A stretch of DNA of 64,000 nucleotides, from the NCBI GenBank assembly GCA_905250025.1, contig CAJNOJ010000214.1, forward strand, positions 116,536 through 180,535, in the 5' to 3' direction. The notes beneath the pieces were generated by a model. It worked only from the letters and a program-made list of their open reading frames with translations, was not told the origin of the DNA and did no database searches. This DNA comes from Adineta ricciae. Taxonomy: Eukaryota; Rotifera; Eurotatoria; Adinetida; Adinetidae. Position numbers and translations under genes: made by a program. Position 1 is the first letter of the stretch, and every line of letters begins with the position of its first letter. Shown here one piece after another: positions 37,428 through 48,927 of the stretch.

Positions 37428-40224
37428 TCCATCCAATTCCTATCGAAAAACGAACAGATGCCTAGAAGAAGAATTGTCTAGCAGCATATATTTAACGCAG
37501 CTGATGATGTTCTATCAGGATTTGTTTACAAACGCGGATGATTCACAATGACGCATGTTAGTACAATGAGTCATTCATGATCAAGTAAACGAAGAATTTG
37601 CGTCTTACATTATATGGCTGAGAGCATATCAGACAGTGATGTATACGCTGACGTTATTGCTTGACTATTATTTAATATAGAGAAAGTTTTTTGTGACGTC
37701 AAAACGATAAAAAAAACCTGACGATTCTATGAATAAGTCGATGTGACAATATTTTCATAGCGATCGAAGGCCCTGACAATACTTCGAACATGTTCTACGC
37801 TCGATTAGTTTCGGTTTACATAATATTGATTACAAGTGCCGTTATTCGACGAGCATATTCTCAAAACGAAATCTGGACAACTCGTAAAACTCGAAAAAAT
37901 CTCGCCGTGTCTGTATGAGTGGACTCACAGAAAGTGTTCGATCTAGCTTTTTCATACCTATTCGGCGTGGTTAGATAAACGAGTAGATATCACACAACTA
38001 CTACTAAAAATAGAAATGAAGTTAACGAGTAAACTCGCAAGCAGAATGCATGGATAATACTGGCAGGTGAAAGACCCATGAAAATATCTCGAACAGTCAG
38101 TATTAACTTTGCAAGGACAACAAAAACTGTTTGGACATCGATATGTATCAGTTATATGAAAAAGAAAAGAGAAAGATAGAATACCGCATCTATTTATTCG
38201 TTTATTTTTAAAATCTAACCGATAGTGAAATATACAACACAATAAAAATCGAAATATAATTGGATTCAGTCTCGCAATCATCTCCTCTAACAATTCACAA
38301 ATGTATCTAAGTTAAAATATAAGAAGATGTGATCTTTTTTGTGCTCGAGAAGAGTATGTCATGAATTTCTCTTTTTAATACTACTCTTTGTATGGCAAAA
38401 GATTTGTTAGTAGAAAAATTAGTTTGTCTATGCCAGCGACGATGTGATCATACGGTATTTGCCTGTTAATGACTAAATATTACTCAGTTGTAAACGTGTT
38501 ATAAAAATAACCACAAAGATAAGCAGACACATCTATTAGTCATGACTCATGTACTAACATGAGGTTTAATTTGAGTCAGAATAAAAATATTCGACCACGC
38601 ATTGCCGTATAAAGTGCATCTGACGCCATACATGCAGAGAAATGGTTGCCAAGGCTGTGTATAATTAAATAGAAATTCATATTTACATAATAATCAAATT
38701 TGTTTAAAATAGATGATTTTGATTTTATGCTGAGCATCTAGGCTGTATGGAATGTGCAATAATCAATTAGTCATCGAGCGATGATTCACATGGGATAGTT
38801 CATCTTCAAATTCACTTACATCATGGAACCGTTCGACCCTATTTACACTCGTCACCAATTGTATGCATTTGATGTAGTAGTCAGTGCATAGTGATATTCG
38901 GAGGTACTCGAAGTAAATCTGAGCAGAATTTTCGAGTTCTTCTTATCAGTAGAGATTATGTAAACCGTGCAAATTGTCGGTTATTCGTTTGACATTAACT
39001 ATGTAAAAATTTTCACGACGAACATGATTTTTACTTGAAACCAAGGCGCGAAGCCGCTCAAAAATTTCAATATCAATGTGTGCTAGATAATGGTACTATG
39101 CAAAAGCAGATCATCTGCGCTCGGCAACTCGTCATCGGGTAGCAAGAATAAATTTGTTTCACAAAAATAATCTTTATAAAACTAAATACGATCTATGATT
39201 GTCACCTGAAACATTATTTCTCTTATTATTTGCTTCATACGAGACATAGTTGTTGAGAATGTCCCATCTCCAGTCGAATTTACATGAAGCGTTCAGAATG
39301 AAGCTTTGTATGATCATGCACCGATTTCCAATAATAAAGCACACGTAAAAATCACTTCCTGAGTTCTTTTTTCCTCAGCATTTCCTTCAATATTATGAAA
39401 AAAGCGAATATTGTTTCATTGAAGTAACAGAATCAGTTTCACACGCTGCTAGTCCTTTGAAAACTTTTAAGCGTCACGCTAGGTGCTCTGCGATTCGCTC
39501 ACCAGTAGCGACACGAAGGAAACAGAGTGCTTTGTTAACAAAACAAAGTATATAAAAAGTGCTACATGTTAACCACCAAAATTCTATAATTATATAAGCA
39601 ATTCTGTTGCTCCCGATAAACACTCTGTGCTCTACGATCTACTACTCTATCAAAATTTGCTTCAGTTAATGATAAATCTCGTAAAAGTTTATCTAACCTA
39701 AAGTTCACTTCAATTAACACGTAAAAAAAAAGATACGAAACAATATCATATGTGGTTTTGAACAACATCTTTCATTTCGCGTCGGCATTATTAACTAAGA
39801 CCAACCATTTTATCCTAGAAAGTTTCTGCAGCACTATTCATGTAAGCATCAAGCCAAGCGTTTGAGAGTATTTCAAGATTTCTTGTTGCAATTGTTAATA
39901 TCAATTTCGATAGATGTAGATGAAGGACATTCATTCTTAATTCACGACTTCGCACCCATTTTATAACGGTCGTGAATCACTATTTTGAAGTTTTTGTAGC
40001 ATCGATGTGTCAACAGAGAAGGGTATGAGTAAAAGAGAGAAACCTTTGATAAAAACAAGTGTAAGACGTCGCATGTCTTTGTTGATAAAAGAAGTTTTTT
40101 TTCTTATCGTTGTATTCTTCAGAGAGATTACCTCTAGAAAACAACATGACATGGTTATTGAAAGAAAAACACGATTCTATTTATGCTTATGAAAAGTTTC
40201 GAACATGAACACAATGGAATGAAC

Positions 40225-40480
40225 TTAATTGCTTGAGAGATTTATCTTATCAAGTGAATGTCGCCAATGGAGAATCTGTGGATCCATGTGATTAGATTCT
40301 TCGTATATCATATCTAAACACGAGAGAAATCTTAGTTCGCTATAAATCGTCGAATGTATAGAAATACAAACCAAGTGCTCGTTCGATCACTCTTCCACTT
40401 AACCGAGTCGAATAACAGATTAAAACTGCTTCGATCTTTTCGACTATTTCCATTTGATCAACACTTGTTTCTTCAGCCAT
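40225..40480 (-). CDS. Possible small two-exon gene (about 62 residues)
   Basis: The reading starts MAEETSVDQMEIVEKIEAV at 40480. A GTTAAG donor and a TTTATAG acceptor bound an intron of about 60 bp that joins in phase to ELRFLSCLDMIYEESNHMDP and ends SLDKINLSSN with TAA at 40225-40227. The residues are balanced and slightly acidic, unlike random AT-rich frames. I recognise no family. The first exon is open upstream to an acceptor-like ATCACAG at about 40523, so there may be a further 5' exon. It could be a chance pair of open frames. Confidence 0.3.
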
Positions 40481-41247
40481 CTTCACTTTTGCCTTGCTCG
40501 CTGTTGCTATGACCTGTGATAAATGATGACAGATACCGTGATAGAAGATAACACGTAATTCTTATCATTCCTCTGGTTACTTTGATCCTGACAGTATTAA
40601 TTATACGAATGTATATTTTGCCAAGACAGGAGAAGAAGAAGAAGACTTGATCTTGTCTTCACCGAGAGATTTGATGAGAAAATTATCACTCTAATTTGAA
40701 ATTATATTGATTTCATTTTCTCTCTAATCGAATCAAGACCAGTCATTTGGATCGTGTTTTATATTATCAGACGATAATTTAGTTACATTCTACTCTGACA
40801 AGCGTAAGAATCGAAGATTACATCGAAAGATTTCCTCTACAAATGTTACCGATTAGTGACGAACAACAATTATAATTCGAACGAAAACTTTACAATTTCA
40901 TTCTATGCAATTTCCATTGTTGCACGTACGATACAATTCGCCTGGTTAAGTATCGCTTACATTCTCTTCCAGCATTCAAATCCTTTCGTTCTTCTCGTCC
41001 GAATATAAATGTGTTAACTAGTTTCTTTTTTTCTCATTTTCTTCGTATATCATTGCAGAATGAAACATACTTATGTCAGTTTTTTTCTTCCTTTTTTACT
41101 GCAATTTAATAAGACATGAGTCAACAGCAGAACGAAAAAAACATGTAAAAAAAGGCAGATAGAAGAAAAAAACGACATGCACATATAAGCAACTCACTAA
41201 AAGCATATAAACGGTTAATTGAACAAAGTATTTTTTGTTTATTTGCA

Positions 41248-41759
41248 ATGGGTGCTTGTATTGGAAAAAAAAGCTCAAAACATGTCAAAGACAATCGCTT
41301 TACATCAGATATACCTCAAGTTCCACAAATTCAAATTCAAGGTTAGCCACCGAAACTATTTGCATAGAAAATCGAGTTTTGTTTTAGATGATCACTCCAC
41401 CAGTCAACCTTCGCCATCTTCATCGAAAGTAGGAGAGGCTTTTTGACAGTTCTTTTGTAAGCGACGTTTTCGCCTAGAAATTTAAGGTCGCAGACGAATT
41501 TGTTTTCAATAATGGTGATGATATTCGATTGACTATAATTGACGATAACGAAATTGATTCCGAAGTCAATGTTATACTTAAGGAACAAGATGCAATTAAT
41601 ACAATACTTAATCAACCTTTCTCGACACGTGTGGTCTCAATATCCGATACGGAACTTGAATATGAGTTAGCAAATCTCATTTATGGATGTCCAGCAATTG
41701 ATTATAAGGAAAATCCGTTGGCAACAACGACAGCAACTTTGAAATCCGTTGATGCTTAA
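41248..41759 (+). CDS. Small protein with N-myristoylation/palmitoylation signal
   Basis: Three exons (41248-41341, 41388-41428, 41478-41759) join in frame to give 138 residues. The N-terminus MGACIGKKSSKH has Gly2, a small/neutral run and Lys/Ser at positions 7-9, the pattern of N-myristoylated proteins, with Cys4 available for palmitoylation. This predicts anchoring to the inner face of membranes. The rest is acidic: FVFNNGDDIRLTIIDDNE and a helical stretch ISDTELEYELANLIYG. No known domain is recognised. Poly(A)-like signals follow at 41838-41860. It is followed on the same strand by a syntaxin-like gene; whether they are functionally linked is unknown. Confidence 0.8.
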
Positions 41760-42035
41760 AATTTTCTCTTTTTCAAATCATTCGGAACAATTCTATCTGT
41801 GCAACTTTAGCAAATCTAGTGCCAACATTGTTGTATGAAAATAAAACGCTTTAATAAAAAAGAAAACATTGTTAAATCTGTCGATAGTCGTTGTATGCAG
41901 AAGTATGACTCTTTCGAAGAGTCATGTCTCTATTTAATTTGTAAAAATTATCATCTATTATCTGTACAAGACTTCTCCTTTTGTTTTCATTACTTCGAAA
42001 ATAGAAAGAGAAATGTTTGATTCACAACAGAACAG
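41760..42035. other. Short spacer with hairpin
   Basis: Includes 3'-UTR sequence of the acylated-protein gene and a 9-bp perfect hairpin (41905-41913 with 41917-41925, loop TCG). An open frame at 41835-42020 crosses it but looks non-coding. Confidence 0.45.
41905..41925. other. 9-bp perfect hairpin
   Basis: ATGACTCTT-TCG-AAGAGTCAT. The stem extends by two wobble pairs and, after one mismatch, three more pairs. It sits about 145 bp after the stop of the acylated protein gene, so it may be in its 3' UTR or just beyond. Confidence 0.6.
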
Positions 42036-42670
42036 AACAATGATGCGACTTTTGACGGTACAATTCAAATGCAAACAAAATATGGAAACCAAACACAAAA
42101 TGTTGAACAGCGACATGGTCAAATCCAACATTTAGAAGTAAGTCTGATTCGTATATAAAACTGTGATGATTTTCTTTCCTGTTCTCAGAATCAAATTATT
42201 CAACTGCACAGAATACATGGTGACTTTGCTGAACTTGTTGGTAGCCATCAAAATCTGATTAGTATCGAATGAAATCTCGCCTGAAACTTCTTATGTCTAT
42301 TTTCTAGATAATATTGACATTATTATCGTCAAGGCTGAAGATCATGTCGTTGCTGGAGCGAGTAGCGTATCGAAAACTATTGAATCACAGGTATATTATT
42401 CATGAATAAGAAAAGAAAACACGCGATTTGATTTAGTCTGCAATACGTCGAAAGAGAATTTTTTGCAGTTTATTCTTTTTCGTTATTATTATTGTCCTTG
42501 CCGTCATTATTGGAGTGATGATATACTTTTCTGGAAAACCAAAAATAATTCAACGGAATATTGCTTGTGTTCTTGACAAAATAAACGTTAGAGAAAGTTT
42601 TCAGATGACAAAACAAATGAAATTCTCTCTCTCTCTTAGTGTCAAGGTCGAGTTTTTTCAAGCTTTCTGA
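42036..42670 (+). CDS. Short syntaxin-like (Qa-SNARE) gene lacking the Habc domain
   Basis: Membrane-fusion SNARE. Exons at about 42036-42136, 42188-42271, 42307-42390 and 42438-42670 join in phase. The SNARE motif reads VEQRHGQIQHLE / NQIIQLHRIHGDFAELVGSH / QNLINNIDIIIVKAEDHVVAG and aligns residue for residue with syntaxin-1-type IETRHSEIIKLENSIRELH...LVESQGEMIDRI. A basic RRKR precedes a transmembrane helix (LFFFVIIIIVLAVIIGVMIYF). Two oddities: the central ionic-layer Gln aligns with His (GSHQN, Gln being the next residue), and about 47 residues follow the membrane segment where syntaxins usually end. No Habc exons are seen between here and the upstream gene. The first in-frame Met is at 42069; an upstream acceptor-like AG at 42034-42035 suggests a missing 5' exon. 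It could be a truncated paralogue or a decaying copy. Confidence 0.72.
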
Positions 42671-42756
42671 GTGAGTAGAAAATAACTTCAACAAGAAGAT
42701 ATTTTCCGGATGAGTGTCTTTTGTTCATAAAAAATATTAATTCACTATATTAAACA

Positions 42757-43386
42757 CTATTTTTCCCTTGTTTCAATATTAGCCACCGCATCTTGATGTC
42801 CTAATTGTTCCATGAGTTTGGCATTTTTCATACACGCTGCAATGAATTCCTGTTTACTAATATATCCGTTTCTGTTCTGATCATTATCCATATATCGATT
42901 GCATAGATTATCAATTTCTGCTTGCGAAATTCTAGGGTGCATTCGTTTTAACATATGTTCAATATCATTTCTAGTCATTCCTTCAATTTGTAACTCATTT
43001 GATGTTGGTTTTAAACTTTGTCGCGATAAAGCCTGATAAGTGTCAAATACTGTGCCTAATTGTTGTTCTGGCTGAGATTGTTGAGAGAATGTCGCGATTG
43101 ATTGAAGATATTCTTGAAATGAAATTTGACCGGAGTTATCCTTGTCGATCATTCGAAATATTGCTTGACTTCGGTCAGTTGATGCCCTGAGCATTTTTAA
43201 CTGATCATCAAATTGTGCTTGGGTCATTCGTCCATTCGGACTGATAGTCATGAATTGGCGATAGTAGATTAAAATATCGTTTTCAGGTATGTTTGTTAGT
43301 TCGTTCAACTTCGTCAATTGTTTCTGCGAGAGATCTATCGAAGAGGTATGTTCTGCTGTTCTGGATGAGCTACATAATGTGCCCAT
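42757..43386 (-). CDS. EF-hand calcium sensor with N-myristoylation signal (NCS/frequenin-like)
   Basis: Single-exon protein of about 209 residues. I start at 43386 (MGTLCSSSRT) rather than the upstream Met at 43404, because Gly2 and Ser6 fit N-myristoylation, a hallmark of neuronal calcium sensors. The first EF-hand is degenerate (QFMTISPNGRMTQAQFDDQL). The second is canonical (DKDNSGQISFQE). The third has lost its calcium loop (FDTYQALSRQSLKPTS). The fourth is canonical (DQNRNGYISKQE). Overall length and the pattern of one cryptic N-terminal hand fit the NCS family, although vertebrate NCS proteins usually keep hand 3. It would act as a calcium-dependent membrane-associated regulator. It converges on the syntaxin-like gene; the two stops are under 90 bp apart. 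Confidence 0.85.
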   Translation of the reverse strand: MGTLCSSSRTAEHTSSIDLSQKQLTKLNELTNIPENDILIYYRQFMTISPNGRMTQAQFDDQLKMLRASTDRSQAIFRMIDKDNSGQISFQEYLQSIATFSQQSQPEQQLGTVFDTYQALSRQSLKPTSNELQIEGMTRNDIEHMLKRMHPRISQAEIDNLCNRYMDNDQNRNGYISKQEFIAACMKNAKLMEQLGHQDAVANIETREK

Positions 43387-45367
43387 GGAAAAAAAGATTT
43401 TCAATAATGCAAGCAGAAATATGTTTGCGAGCGCCTATAATGAGAGAAATTAGTTTTGAAAGTTCGAAAATTTTGCACTGAGACATAGTTGTTAGTAAGA
43501 AAAAGAAAACTTTAGGGTTCATGAACCATGAAATTTGATCAACGTCAAGTTTTAATTTACCGTTAAAGGTTAGTTTTCTTTCTTAATCGAATATCCATGT
43601 ATATATGTATTTATTATCAAGATAAATGGAAGAACGAATCTTACCATTAAAAAAAGACTTTAATTTCAGCGAATTCGATGATTATCTGCTAGAATAATAT
43701 ATTGCGAAGGGTAAAGATCAAGGTAGAAATTGAGATTGTACTCGAATATAATCGGTTTTTTCTTTCTTTTTACTAACATACCACGAATATCATTTAATGA
43801 GATTGATTTGTTGTTGATATTATATGTCATTGGAGAAAATTTCATGGCTTTCATTCATTTCATTTGCTGTACCTAAAATCAAATCCATATCAGCTAGGTC
43901 ATTTCTCTACTTCTCTCTCGAATCATACCATTAGCCTTGGTAGGTGTGTTTATCTTCTGTTATTCGATGGTTAAAACTAAATACCCGATCAGTCGAGGTC
44001 AAGTCAAATCCTGACGACTTCTTACGAATAAATTTCACAAAACACACACAGACTCACACGAGAACCTATAATAGTGCATACATTACATGTATGTATTTAA
44101 AAAAACGTATCGATTCTATCATATGGTATACATACGCGTATTCTTTCATTCATTCATTCATTTTTCTGTCTGCATGTGTGTGTGTGTATGCGCATTGCAT
44201 AAGAGATATATTCGGTCGATAAGCTGTTTCTCCTGGCGTTTCTTTTAACAGATTTTCATCTTTTCTCTCATTCTCCTTGTGCTCATTCTCACATGCCATA
44301 TGATAGTAATAAAAAGTGAATAGGAGCACACGTAGTTGACCTGTACTTTGTCTTCTCTATTGTAAAGAAATTCGCCCTCGTCGTTTGATTTGTGTTGTCT
44401 TTCAAATTCAATCAGAATACTTCGAGGAAATTTATCAACCATTGTATCTATCATTTTGCCTAGATATTTAAACAGGGCGTATCGAGTAGGAAGACATGGA
44501 TAATTGTAGAGTACGAACATCGTTTATTGTTCAATATTCGCAAGAAAACAATCACTTTTCTTGACAAGTATATCGTGTGAGAGAAGCGATCGAAAAAAAT
44601 GAGTACGATAATATTGTCATGCGAAAGATATTATATAAAATTCAGATGTCTTTCTTAACAATTGAAGATGATGATGAGCTCTTCTGAGAATTCAGTCTGA
44701 TGTTTGACGATGAAGACATGAATGAGTATACCTGAATGTTAAACAGATCATTTTTCAAGTGTATCTCATCATTATCATTATCATCTATTTGATTCTTCAT
44801 CTCTAATGGAAAAATTCTTCGCACAGCTCTGTCTAGCCAAACTACTTCTAAGTAGAATAGTTTATCATGATTGATACGAATAAACTTTTGTTCAGCTGTC
44901 CGTATAATATTCTTTCAAACGATGACGAGATGAAGAAAAAAGAATGAAGACGGGTGCTGGACAGCAGATAAGATGATATCACTGCTTTTCTTTTCCATTT
45001 TTATCGCTGACCATCCGTCGCCGACATAGTTAACAAGTACTATATAGGCTGTTGGCAAAACAACAATCACATCGCGTCGGGTGATTGTCTTGCTCTCGGC
45101 TGAGAATGTTCATACGCACGATCGTTCATGTCACATATAGATATGCATAGATACATATAACAATGTTGCATAAATCTATCGCGTTGCAATAGAAGCATCA
45201 GTAGGCAGCTAATCAAGAAGATGTGCCAACACTCTATTATCCTTCAATAATTGCCTCCATATCGTTTTTTTCTCTTTGTCTGCGTGCGTGTGTTGAAGAT
45301 AAAGAGAAAGCGTATTTATTAGAGAAGAAAAGTGAGAAATCGAAGACGAACGAACAAACGCTCACTG

Positions 45368-45368
<1 letters not shown>

Positions 45369-45402
<34 letters not shown>
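45369..45402 (+). repeat. (TG)n microsatellite
   Basis: About 17 TG units, followed by a GA tail. A purine-rich (GA)n run with ACAGAG variants follows at 45466-45500. Confidence 0.95.
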
Positions 45403-45409
<7 letters not shown>

Positions 45410-45465
45410 TATTGCTCATCGACCGTTGCGTATGTGCCGATACGTATGATTATCGGTGGGAAGAG

Positions 45466-45466
45466 A

Positions 45467-45499
<33 letters not shown>

Positions 45500-45500
45500 A
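45466..45500 (+). repeat. (GA)n / (ACAGAG)n low-complexity run
   Basis: A polypurine run that grades into GAGACA repeats. Together with the TG repeat it creates spurious open frames on both strands. Confidence 0.85.
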
Positions 45501-46321
45501 ACATCGCTGCACGCATCCATTTATGAATATCGATCAACTTGTCATCGCACATAGACACAGCATGTAGGATGAATAGTGATGAAGATCAACGTATGTATAA
45601 TTCGTTTCAGATTTTTTTCTGTTTTACTGGATGCATATAGTAAGTATCCTGAAGATAAATATCTTTGCATTCTTCATTGTCAATAATTATCCTAAGAAAA
45701 GGATCGTTTTCCTGATTATAAGAAATTGATAAAACGGATGAGCATGTGCAGTTTTTTATTGCTTCTGTCTGAAATTGTTCATCTTCAGTTGATAAAGTGC
45801 AAATCAATTTCACATCGAGTGATGTTAAATGAAACGACAGCGGCATTTTCATCGAAGGAAAGAGAAATATTGACACAAGATCGTCAACTTTAGGTCTTAT
45901 TCAGACATCAGATGAATTACATGATAATAACTTTTACTTCATCTGTTTTTTTCTTCTATAGATTTGATTATGTGAAAGTCGAGACAATTAAATGAATTAA
46001 TTCCTTCTTTTATTCTTGTGTGTCTTGCTACAATAGTTACTATCTTGTGTTTGATAGTCTATTCACAACAGAACGTACCATGTGTGAAGGCTCCTTGAAA
46101 ACAGTAAGAAAGAGATAGTACATATATTCTGCGCAGCAGAAATGCGTCAACATGTGTTCAATTCCCTTTTTTTTTATGTATATGTCGCTTTTTTTTCTTT
46201 CACTCTCTTCCTCTTCTTTTCTCCTCTGTTGATTTTGTCGTCATTATATGCGTCGATCTCCCTGCTCATCGTTCATTTTAGATTCATCATTTCTTTTTTC
46301 TAAGGACATCCTATTATAATC

Positions 46322-46786
46322 ATGAATCGTCTTCTTGTTCGACGTTGTAGTATGTCGTCTATCGAAGAAGAAGACGAACCATCGACTTCGGACGAACTAA
46401 CAACACAATCAGTGCAATTATCACCATCAGCAGCAGTCAAACATTATTCTCGATTAAGACAGTCACCTTCTGTTATTGAGTGGGATTCGGAATTATCGGA
46501 ATCTGAACAAGAATTCGACGATAATGATGACGATCTGAACGAGAATGGTGAAGACCGAGCGGCCAACCGAGCATTACAAAACTTTATTCAAACATCTTCA
46601 AAATACGTATGTATATTTCTAATCGTATTCTCTGTTGACTAGTCTAGCATAAATGAGTTGCAATTGGATCGCATTGATCAAGGTTATCTAAAGATCGCAA
46701 TTCAGAGGATCCATACGATCACCGAAGGAGACAGACGTGAAAAACGTAAATCAGCACAAATGAATAACAAATTGAAGGAAAAATAG
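46322..46786 (+). CDS. Small acidic protein, unrecognised
   Basis: Two exons (46322-46606, 46643-46786) join in phase 0 to give 142 residues. The first half is Ser/Thr- and acid-rich (IEEEDEPSTSDELTTQ; VIEWDSELSESEQEFDDNDD). The second half is a predicted helix with alternating charge (LQNFIQTSSKYSSINELQL; DQGYLKIAIQRIHTITEGDRREKRK), ending NNKLKEK then TAG. The splice has a GTATGT donor and a TTGACTAG acceptor in a 36-bp intron, short even for this genome, which lowers confidence in that join. A small adaptor or complex subunit is plausible, but I cannot name a family. It lies about 2 kb upstream of the MRL gene and is not obviously part of it, since its frame terminates. Confidence 0.6.
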
Positions 46787-48927
46787 TAAACGAGACATAT
46801 GTACACTGAAAGAGAAAAAAATATGTATGTCTCGAGGGGAAATTACAAAATCGTTGTGCCTTTTTATAGGCTGGCCATCTTATTAGCATGGTTGTATAGA
46901 GACGTTTAGCTAAACATCACTTGTTGACATGAGAACAAGGTCGTGAGGTAACGAAATATCTATATGTGCGACTATTTCAAGAAGTCATACGTTGAGTAAT
47001 TGCGTTCGTGCTCGAGCATTATTCGTTCTACGAGCACGATTGTACAAGAGACTAACATAATCTGACCTTTATCTATTATTCTCCACGTTTTGTATATTGA
47101 ATTCTGTCTTTCTATTCCATAGATCGGTTGAGAAGGAGGAGTCGAGTATTTGTTTGGTTAATCATGTACATGAGGCAAGATGTACTCTCTGCAATCAAGG
47201 TTATCGATATCGATGCAAATACATGTACACGTTTGTGTTAGGAATGCCTGTTGATAAATGAAATGAACAGCAGCGGGCGGTGATAGTATTTGTTTGATGT
47301 GATCTACACTGTCGATTACATAGTATACCGAAGGAAAGAATCATGTCAATGAAGGACGCGACGGCAGTTTTTTTGTCTCCTCGGACGATAGTTTTTGAAA
47401 TTATGTGTAGAAAAAAATGATTCAAAGGCGAACGAAAGACATTAAAATGCACTGATACGCATGATTTCGTTGTAAAAAACGAAGGTGAGGATATGACTTT
47501 TGTCCCCCATTCATCTAATTTTCATAGATCATTGAACACATCAAATGAATCTATACTAAAGATAATGTATCTTTTACCATTGTCCAGTAATACTGGCTCA
47601 CACGATAAAAAATTTATCTCAAATCTTATAAATAAGACAAAATCATCTTGTCAAATCTAAACCGAAGAAATTTAATGAACGTGACAGTTGAAATTACACT
47701 AAACGTATCTATGTATTCGAGATTGAATAGGTTTTCACACGTGTACATACAATTTAAACTAAAACTTCGTCAGATAGGTTCGAAACTCACTGTTGAGCCC
47801 TGTAGAAAATCAATGACGCAATTTCTGAACGATGAATTGATTGCTGAGACAGAAAAATACAGTATTCACGATTCACACTATTGGAATTTTATCCTCAAGT
47901 TTACGCGAAAATGTTCCTAATTAATCAAAGTACAGTTCGTAAAGTCTAGAGAACAGTTTTGCTTTGTATATTTGACCTTTATTTGTAAATAGTTGGCTAA
48001 ACTAATGTAATACGTATTTACATATACTTCGAGTTCACTCTTACTTCTTTCCTTGCTTTCCCAGCACAGATGTAGAAGAACCTTGTCGTCTATTTGTGCA
48101 ACTAAGTGAATGTTTAAAATAGATTTGTTTGACAAATCACTTCTCGCCAGTCGATTTGTTAAAATCGAAACTCGAGGCAGATGCACTGCAAGTACGTAGA
48201 AAAGATTAGCAATGCAAAATTCATCGGTAAAACCATCTAACGTTCTGTTTGGAATGAAAAACAAACGAATCCCTTTTTATAAGTATTATTTATTGAGTTT
48301 TTGTGAAATTGCCGAGGAGAATTTCTCAATAAGAAAAAAAAATCATCAAGATAAATATGAATAATTAGCTCAATTTTTTCGATTAGATGCTTTTGTTATT
48401 ATATTATTCTAGTCGTTTGAATATTCTTGAAGTCTTTCCACATCTTTTATCCGTCATGTTTGTTTAAACTGATCAGTAAAACGAACATACAGAAAACAGA
48501 TGTATACTAACTCTCATCGTACTATCAAAGTTGTTTTCTTCCAACTGTCTGTTACAACCGTCTGAGTAATTTGCCTCCTGTGAGACGGCATGTATGTATT
48601 CACGATCTAATTGTTTGTTACTTCTTTCTCGTTTGGATACCATGTATTTACTTGCGCCATGTGTGAGCACGCGCGTCAGAATAATGGTCGTTAAGTGGTC
48701 GATCACTGTGATTTACTTGAACATGTTCGTGTACATGGAGAAATATCTCGATTGAATCAGAGAAAGGAAAAGAGAGTGCATGAAAATAAAGAATGTTCAA
48801 CAATAGCAAGGATTGTTTATTCATCTTTCTCCTTCATTCGTATACTCAATGGCATATTGACCCATTCCTTCGTCAAGGAGATATTTTTTGTACATAGAGA
48901 TTGCTTTTGCATCGAACATAATCCTTC
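46787..48927. other. 2.1-kb spacer upstream of the MRL gene
   Basis: AT-rich DNA, probably the MRL promoter. A plus-strand frame at about 47125-47258 contains CTLCNQGYRYRCKY but has no supported start or splice partner. Nothing else is recognised. Confidence 0.45.

Larger units (their letters stand above)
36785..41247. other. 4.5-kb gene-poor spacer
   Basis: Upstream flank of the kinase gene and of the small acylated protein. It contains a long hairpin (37364-37427), a possible two-exon small gene (40225-40480) and several open frames of 40-65 codons on the minus strand (for example 39562-39705 and 39800-39945) that have ordinary-looking residues but no consistent splice sites. Frames of this length are expected by chance in AT-rich DNA. 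Confidence 0.5.
43387..46321. other. 2.9-kb spacer with scattered open frames and microsatellites
   Basis: Minus-strand frames at 44745-44907 (containing HDKLFYLEVVWLDRAVRRIF, ending NIQ before a GTATAC donor), 44343-44475 (DTMVDKFPRSILIEFERQ, ending at a CAG|GTCAAC donor) and 45607-45905 have coding-like composition, but their splice phases do not connect and I see no family. The region also holds ATTC, GT and GA microsatellites. Confidence 0.45.

Noticed and set aside
37958-38293. 111-codon minus-strand frame with several Cys
   Set aside because: Composition is Phe/Cys/Ser-rich as expected for random AT-rich frames; no domain, splice or start context.
40540-40693. Plus-strand frame containing YHSSGYFDPDSINYTNVY
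   Set aside because: Only about 45 codons with no upstream exon; overlaps the region of the minus-strand candidate and is within chance expectation.
45237-45567. Open frames with runs of Cys-Val or His-Thr around 45.3 kb
   Set aside because: Produced by translating the (TG)n and (GA)n microsatellites; no start, splice or domain support.
46322-46786. Treating the small acidic gene as the first exons of the MRL gene
   Set aside because: Its second exon ends in TAG after a gene-like helix, and a better phase-matched MRL start exists at 48928.
47770-47800. GGTTCGAAACT resembling a tRNA B box
   Set aside because: The last two bases deviate and there is no A box or cloverleaf upstream.
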